The translations under genes and the position numbers were made by a program. DNA of 25,535 nt from a virus. Positions 21,333-25,535 of the stretch are shown in pieces. Within the stretch, counting starts at the first letter, position 1, and every line of letters starts with the position of its first letter. Under the pieces are notes generated by a model. It had not been told where the DNA came from and did no database searches. It worked only from the letters and a program-made list of their open reading frames with translations. The stretch is from positions 1 to 25,535 of the IMG/VR virus record IMGVR_UViG_3300046616_000075. The stretch is one strand, 5' to 3'.

Positions 21333-22011
21333 TGGGTCGGTAGGGCGGCGCCTGTTACAAGGGCGCGCGCTCTCAACATGGACCGGGCTACCGCGCGCTG
21401 GCAGCCCAACCAAGACGCTTAGCTCTACGTCGGACAGCACCAGCGTTCCGGTAACCCTTGCGCCCCATCGGCGAGGAGACGCGCTGATTGTCGCTGTGGC
21501 CGGGGATGGCAATCCAGCCCTTACTCACACCGGCTGGACTACCCTTATCGCGTGGGCGAACAGCACAAATAATAACATCTATATCCTGAGGCGCGACACC
21601 GACGCCCAAGGTCCGGGGGAGACAGGTCCGACCTTCACCTTCGACGCAGCCCAGCAATATGAGGCGATGGCGTGGTCTGTTCCCGGCGGATCGACCATTA
21701 CCTTCACCGCGCCCGCTTCGGCCACGAACGGAACATCGACCGCGCCAGATGCGGCCTCCTACTCGCCCGGCAGCACCAAAGATTATCTCTGGATCACGAT
21801 TTTCTGTGCGGACAACAACACTGGCGTGACGGTTACGGGTACCCCGACCGGTTATTCCGGCCTCGATAATCGCTGGAACGGTAACTCCGGCGGCGTGCTG
21901 CTCGGGGCAGGGCACAAGGCCACCACGGGCACGACAACTGAAAATGCGGGTGCATGGGGCCTCAGCGGTTCTGAAACATGGATCGCGGTCACGATCGCGG
22001 CGGCGCCTTAA
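21322..22011 (+). CDS. beta-rich appendage protein, paralogue A (229 aa)
   Basis: No ATG lies near the 5' end, so GTG at 21322 (or TTG at 21325) is the best start, after a GGG site; the N-terminal 25 residues are uncertain. From about residue 26 it reads RAGSP, then [19 protein letters not shown]. Later come a [12 protein letters not shown] segment, [11 protein letters not shown] and a final [12 protein letters not shown]. The same order occurs in the gene at 22936, so the two are paralogues. The composition suggests a compact beta-sandwich, possibly a fibre tip or carbohydrate-contacting protein. No known domain name is assigned. Confidence 0.65.
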   Translation: MLLDGSVGRRLLQGRALSTWTGLPRAGSPTKTLSSTSDSTSVPVTLAPHRRGDALIVAVAGDGNPALTHTGWTTLIAWANSTNNNIYILRRDTDAQGPGETGPTFTFDAAQQYEAMAWSVPGGSTITFTAPASATNGTSTAPDAASYSPGSTKDYLWITIFCADNNTGVTVTGTPTGYSGLDNRWNGNSGGVLLGAGHKATTGTTTENAGAWGLSGSETWIAVTIAAAP

Positions 22012-22027
22012 ACACCGGGAGAAATTG

Positions 22028-22273
22028 ATGGGCACTATCGCAATTGGCGGGGACGCCTCCCCGCCGACGACCATTCCAGCGCCTACTCCGACTCCAACCC
22101 CGACTCCCACGCCTACGCCTACGCCAAGTCCTACGCCAAGTCCTACGCCCACCCCGACGCCAACACCCACTCCAACCCCCACACCTACCCCAACGCCTAC
22201 CCCGACCTACACACCGTCCCTTGTGATGGGTGACGCGCGAAACGATCAATACGTAATCGCTCGCATTTTCTGA
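22028..22273 (+). CDS. Thr-Pro repeat peptide (81 aa)
   Basis: ATG at 22028 has GGGAG about 6 nt upstream (22017-22021). The product begins [15 protein letters not shown], then has twenty consecutive (Thr/Ser)-Pro dipeptides (residues 20-59), and ends in a short conserved-looking module, [18 protein letters not shown]. Such Thr-Pro runs form stiff extended spacers. The protein could be a rod or stalk that displays the C-terminal module, or an extended connector between tail parts. It is placed like the Gly-rich peptide gene at 19741: a short flexible gene ahead of a structural gene and a beta-rich paralogue. Confidence 0.65.
   Translation: MGTIAIGGDASPPTTIPAPTPTPTPTPTPTPTPSPTPSPTPTPTPTPTPTPTPTPTPTPTYTPSLVMGDARNDQYVIARIF
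22085..22204 (+). repeat. 20-unit hexanucleotide array encoding (Thr/Ser)-Pro
   Basis: Twenty consecutive six-base units encode Thr-Pro (18) or Ser-Pro (2). All four Thr codons and all four Pro codons are used, so the array is conserved mainly at protein level rather than as an exact DNA repeat. A local exact duplication (acgccaagtcct twice, about 22121-22144) shows that slippage has also occurred. Confidence 0.9.
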
Positions 22274-22303
22274 ATTTTCCACACAATCTGAAGGAGTAAC
22301 GCA

Positions 22304-22939
22304 ATGCCAGCAGGCTTTGTGACCATCCCCGTATTGGACGCGGCTGGCATCTCGCGCAGTTTCCGTAAATGGTCCGATTCCGGGGCTGTCGACGGCAATC
22401 TTTACGATGTCTATGTCGACCCGAACACCGGCCTCCCGATCAACCCGGCGTCCACGGTTTCCGTTGCTGGTGCTGATGCCCATGACGCGGTCCCGGCGGC
22501 CAATCCGTTCGGCCAGGGCGTCCTGGCATCGACAGCTCTCCCGACCGCGGTTGCCAACGGGGACATGGTTCGCCTGATCGGTGACATCTATGGCCGGATG
22601 ATCGCCATGCCAGCCCTGCGCGAGCAGATCGGCGTCCAATTCACCACAATCTCCAGCACCTCCGAAACCACGATCGTTACTGCCGCATCGGGCATCAAGA
22701 ACGACCTTGTCGCGCTGCTCATCAGCAACACGCACGCCAGCACGGACGCCAACGTCACGATCAAGGACGGGACCGCCGGAACGACGGTCGGGGTCATTCC
22801 CGCGGTTCACGCGCAGCCTCCCGCAGGTTTCACGATCGGCTTTCCGATCCCTGCGGCGGCTGCAAACACCAACTGGACCGCGACGTGCAGCGGTTCGGCC
22901 ACCGTCAACGTCACCGCCATCTACATCAAGAACAAATGA
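22304..22939 (+). CDS. tail appendage structural protein (211 aa)
   Basis: A strong GAAGGAG site precedes the ATG at 22304. The product has no signal peptide. Its N-terminus VLDAAGISRSFRKWSDSGAV is followed by YVDPNTGLPINPA, a pattern comparable in place to the 20439 product but not obviously homologous over its length. The C-terminal part (about 110-211) is beta-rich: GVQFTTISSTSETTIVTAAS, LLISNTHASTDANVTIKDGT and a final NVTAIYIKNK strand. That resembles jelly-roll-like decoration or fibre-associated proteins of phages. It is coupled to paralogue B by an ATGA overlap. Confidence 0.65.
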   Translation: MPAGFVTIPVLDAAGISRSFRKWSDSGAVDGNLYDVYVDPNTGLPINPASTVSVAGADAHDAVPAANPFGQGVLASTALPTAVANGDMVRLIGDIYGRMIAMPALREQIGVQFTTISSTSETTIVTAASGIKNDLVALLISNTHASTDANVTIKDGTAGTTVGVIPAVHAQPPAGFTIGFPIPAAAANTNWTATCSGSATVNVTAIYIKNK

Positions 22940-23631
22940 CCGCGCCGACGTTTCGTGCGGGCAGCCCGCAAACGACCATCGATGATACGGATGGAACGAC
23001 GTTTACGGCCACGCTTCCAACCCATGAGCCGGGTGATTTCCTGTACATCTGGATTGCTGCAGACGGCGAAATAACGATCACGGCCCCCGCCGGATGGACG
23101 CAGGTACAGCTCCGCGCGCACCCGACAACCGTTACCGGCGCCTTCTTCAAGAAGGACGTTGCGACGACAGGGTCGACCTCGGGCGGAACTCCGGACAGCA
23201 ATCCGGTTTTCACGCTCGGAGCAAGCCAGTCTGCCACCTCGCTGGCATGGGCCATTCACGGAACCTCGATCGAGGTTGAATCCACCACCGGGACGAACGG
23301 CTCGGCCACCAACGCCGACCCGCCAAGCCTGACATGCTCGACAAGTGCCGATTGGCTGTTCGGCGCGCTCTATGCGGGTGATGGACAAAGTGGGCCGTCC
23401 GTTGCCCCCTCGGGCTATTCCAACCTCATCAACAACCAATCCGGGGTATCGACCGGCGCATCGTCAGGCGCGGCCTACAAGAGCACGACGGCCTCCACGG
23501 GGGATAATCCCGGAACCTTCACGAACCCGACCGATCAATGGGTCGCGGTCACCGTAGCGTGGCGCGATTCAGCCGCCCCTCCAGCGGCGACCAACCACGC
23601 CCCGCGTATCTCCATGATGGGAGTCGGCTAA
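22936..23631 (+). CDS. beta-rich appendage protein, paralogue B (231 aa)
   Basis: ATG at 22936 overlaps the previous stop (ATGA). The sequence follows paralogue A (21322-22011) block for block: PTFRAGSP at the start, IAADGEITITAPAGWTQV, then a Thr/Ser-rich middle, APSGYSNLINNQSG, AAYKSTTASTGDN and DQWVAVTVAWRDS. It then has an extra C-terminal tail, APPAATNHAPRISMMGVG, that A lacks. The fold is probably a beta-sandwich. It may be a receptor-binding or structural accessory of the tailspike encoded next, whose ATG overlaps this stop by one base. Confidence 0.7.
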   Translation: MTAPTFRAGSPQTTIDDTDGTTFTATLPTHEPGDFLYIWIAADGEITITAPAGWTQVQLRAHPTTVTGAFFKKDVATTGSTSGGTPDSNPVFTLGASQSATSLAWAIHGTSIEVESTTGTNGSATNADPPSLTCSTSADWLFGALYAGDGQSGPSVAPSGYSNLINNQSGVSTGASSGAAYKSTTASTGDNPGTFTNPTDQWVAVTVAWRDSAAPPAATNHAPRISMMGVG

Positions 23632-25535
23632 TGCTATTTCGGCACCAGCACTCGCTCCGCCCTCCCGTCAACACGGTCCTGCCGACACTGACAGGCAGCC
23701 TCATCAACGCCGAGGTTCTCTCCGGCGCCGATGGCACATGGGATGTTGCTTTTGTCGAAAAGCAATATCGCTGGCTCTCCGCAGTCGCCCCATATGTCAG
23801 CTATTCCGCGATCGGCGGGGCAACGTCTTCGACCTTCACCCTGACCGGCACACAGATCAGCGCCAGAATCATCCGAAGCGTCCGCGTTCGCAATGCCGAT
23901 GGCTGGTCGGATTGGGCCGACAGTGCAGTCTCCGCAATCGTTCAGGACAACCCGACACTCCCCATTGGCATCTCCGGAACTCCGATTACCGGAGCGCTTC
24001 AGAACAGCCCCTATTCGTTCACTGTTACCGGGCTTAACGGCACGCCGGGGACCTCCCCGAAATACACCTTTGCGCTGGTCGGAAGCTGGCCAGCCGGGGC
24101 AACGATTACCCCCAACGCAGCGGGCGACCAGGCAACGATAAGCGGCCCGTTCGCCGTTCCCGGCTCCTATGGCGGGCTCTCTGTCAGCGTGACCGACAGC
24201 GTTGCGTCGTCGGCAAGCCTTGCGAGCTTCAATCTCACGGTCACCTCGAGCAACTACATTAAAATCACCCCTGGAACCGGCTGGACCGGGACCACGGCGG
24301 GCGCGACCAATATCGGGTCATCCTCAGGGGTAGGCTACGGCCATCACCCGGGAGTCTGGTGGGCCGCTCCGCAGTGGGATGAACTCACCGGGCAGACGCT
24401 CATGGAATTTCTCTGCTTCCATACCGGCGATCAGTCGCGGTGGAACAGCATCCAGAACCCGATGTGGGGGCTGGATTATGTACAGGTCAGCGTCGACAAC
24501 GGTACATGGGCGACTATCGCGCCGTCGTTCGATCCGGCAAGCAACCGCTGGGCCTATCGGTTCTACATCGACGCCGCTGATTTTCCGAACCGAGTTTACA
24601 CCACCACCGGGACTATCCTGAACGAGATCCGGGTAAACCCGGTCCCGATCAATGGCGACAGCGTCATAGGACAGGGCACGTCGCAATATGGGCCTTGTGG
24701 ATACCGTTTCGTCACCAACGCGACCGGCGGTCTTTCATCCACCGTCAAATATGTCGACAGCGTCAATGGCGACGACACGAACAACAACGGAAACGCGGCG
24801 GGGACGGCCTACAAGACGATAGCCAAGGCCCAGGCCGTGATCGGCGCCAATCTCGGCGGGTCGCGGATCAAGCTCCGGAACGGCTCCTACAACCTCCCGA
24901 CCAACGGCTTCAGCAACAACGGACGGTGGGCCATCATCGAGGCCGACACCGGCCAGACCAATGTCATCATTACAGGAGCGTCAGGCTCCGGGATGCCGAT
25001 GCTCCGGCTTCGCGGCGTCAAATACGGCAGCACCTTCCCGTTCCCGGTTCAAAGCACGGGATCGCTCTGGGTCGACAACTGCATCTGGGATCGCAATCTA
25101 CTGGCCGGCGGGCAGGATTGGGTGAAGGTTGGTCAGTTCAACGCCACGCAAAACAAATATATCGACGGCATTTTCCCGGTGACCTCGCAGAGCGCCAACA
25201 TCTTCGTGACCGGTGGAGAGGTTGTAAACTGGCCCAACGGCTTCCCGGTTGGGCGGCTTATCAAGGACCATACCATCACCCGGATCGCGAGCGATGCGTT
25301 TCGCGGCGCGCACTGCGTTCTTAATTGTACGGTCGGAACCATCACGGCTGGCAAGATCCAGACCGCTCCCGGAGTGGATCAGGCAGGCGACGGATATCAT
25401 GCCGACTTCGATCAGCAGTTCGCCACGCCGACCAATCAGGTAACGACAGACTATTCATGGGGATCGTGCTTCTACAACGTCGATTGTACGACGGGGAATG
25501 CAGATAGCCAGGGTCCGTTCTATGACGACAACGGG
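23631..25535 (+). CDS. tailspike with parallel beta-helix, 3' end beyond the window
   Basis: An unbroken frame of 635 codons runs from ATG 23631 (GGGAG site 8 nt upstream) to the window edge. The N-terminal part includes repeated fibronectin-like strands (SARIIRSVRVRNADGWSDWA). A cadherin/Ig-like (He_PIG-type) segment spans about 109-205 (GISGTPITGALQNSPYSFTV). A beta-sandwich-like region with GVWWAAPQWDEL follows. From about residue 372 comes KYVDSVNGDD ... GTAYKTIAKAQAVIG, the classic entry to a right-handed parallel beta-helix of the pectate-lyase type. It continues with short helix turns (IKLRNGSYNLP, VDNCIWDRN, GDGYHADF). This is the likely host-surface-binding or polysaccharide-cleaving spike; catalytic residues cannot be assigned. 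Confidence 0.8.
   Translation, partial: MLFRHQHSLRPPVNTVLPTLTGSLINAEVLSGADGTWDVAFVEKQYRWLSAVAPYVSYSAIGGATSSTFTLTGTQISARIIRSVRVRNADGWSDWADSAVSAIVQDNPTLPIGISGTPITGALQNSPYSFTVTGLNGTPGTSPKYTFALVGSWPAGATITPNAAGDQATISGPFAVPGSYGGLSVSVTDSVASSASLASFNLTVTSSNYIKITPGTGWTGTTAGATNIGSSSGVGYGHHPGVWWAAPQWDELTGQTLMEFLCFHTGDQSRWNSIQNPMWGLDYVQVSVDNGTWATIAPSFDPASNRWAYRFYIDAADFPNRVYTTTGTILNEIRVNPVPINGDSVIGQGTSQYGPCGYRFVTNATGGLSSTVKYVDSVNGDDTNNNGNAAGTAYKTIAKAQAVIGANLGGSRIKLRNGSYNLPTNGFSNNGRWAIIEADTGQTNVIITGASGSGMPMLRLRGVKYGSTFPFPVQSTGSLWVDNCIWDRNLLAGGQDWVKVGQFNATQNKYIDGIFPVTSQSANIFVTGGEVVNWPNGFPVGRLIKDHTITRIASDAFRGAHCVLNCTVGTITAGKIQTAPGVDQAGDGYHADFDQQFATPTNQVTTDYSWGSCFYNVDCTTGNADSQGPFYDDNG

Noticed and set aside
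21388-22182. Minus-strand frame of 264 codons with a long Gly-Val run
   Set aside because: The Gly-Val run is just the complement of the Thr-Pro array, and the rest is antisense to paralogue A.
22085-22204. Repeat array considered as a CRISPR or tandem DNA element
   Set aside because: Units are six bases with no spacers, lie in frame, and code for a regular dipeptide.
24695-25324. + strand frame of 209 codons, Arg/Gln-rich
   Set aside because: It is a shifted-frame shadow of the open tailspike frame, which carries the beta-helix motifs.

Overview
The window is a continuous stretch of the late (structural and lysis) region of a tailed double-stranded DNA phage or prophage. Almost every gene lies on the + strand in tight ATGA/GTGA/TTGA stop-start overlaps. 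The set is podovirus-like and closest in logic to P22: small and large terminase, a P22-type portal of about 700 residues, scaffold, a DUF5309-type coat protein, a gp4-like adaptor, a gp10-like plug or hub protein of P22-like length, a run of internal/ejection proteins, and a beta-helix tailspike. No sheath, tape measure or tail tube gene is seen. The high GC content and the protein style suggest an alphaproteobacterial host, possibly a sphingomonad, but this is inference because no host gene is present. No integrase, repressor, tRNA, rRNA or CRISPR array is visible.

Layout. 1-2126: a train of small genes of unknown function, two of them membrane proteins and one resembling the DUF6456 type. 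2127-2228: an intergenic spacer with a perfect 10-bp inverted repeat. 2229-8743: packaging and head genes, ended by a strong intrinsic terminator at 8771-8802. 8813-12063: head completion and connector genes plus small proteins. 12063-16499: four probable internal or ejection proteins. 16500-16687: a short gap with a minus-strand micro-ORF and a second terminator. 16688-18167: two tail fibre-like proteins. 18238-19744: a lysis cassette (small membrane/coiled-coil protein, T7-type amidase, holin candidate, i-spanin with a nested o-spanin). 19741-25535: a long tail-appendage region ending in a tailspike that runs off the window.

The most notable points are in the last third. A minus-strand HNH-type homing endonuclease-like gene (19832-20401) sits inside the otherwise uniform + strand cluster. 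The appendage region looks like a repeated three-gene layout: short flexible peptide, structural protein, beta-rich protein. The two beta-rich proteins (21322-22011 and 22936-23631) are recognisable paralogues. One flexible peptide is a 20-unit Thr/Ser-Pro repeat. Two ejection-region proteins carry unexpected C-terminal modules: a short S74-like chaperone/autoprotease segment and a single dockerin/EF-hand calcium loop. All functional names come from motifs and gene order read by eye; no database search was run.
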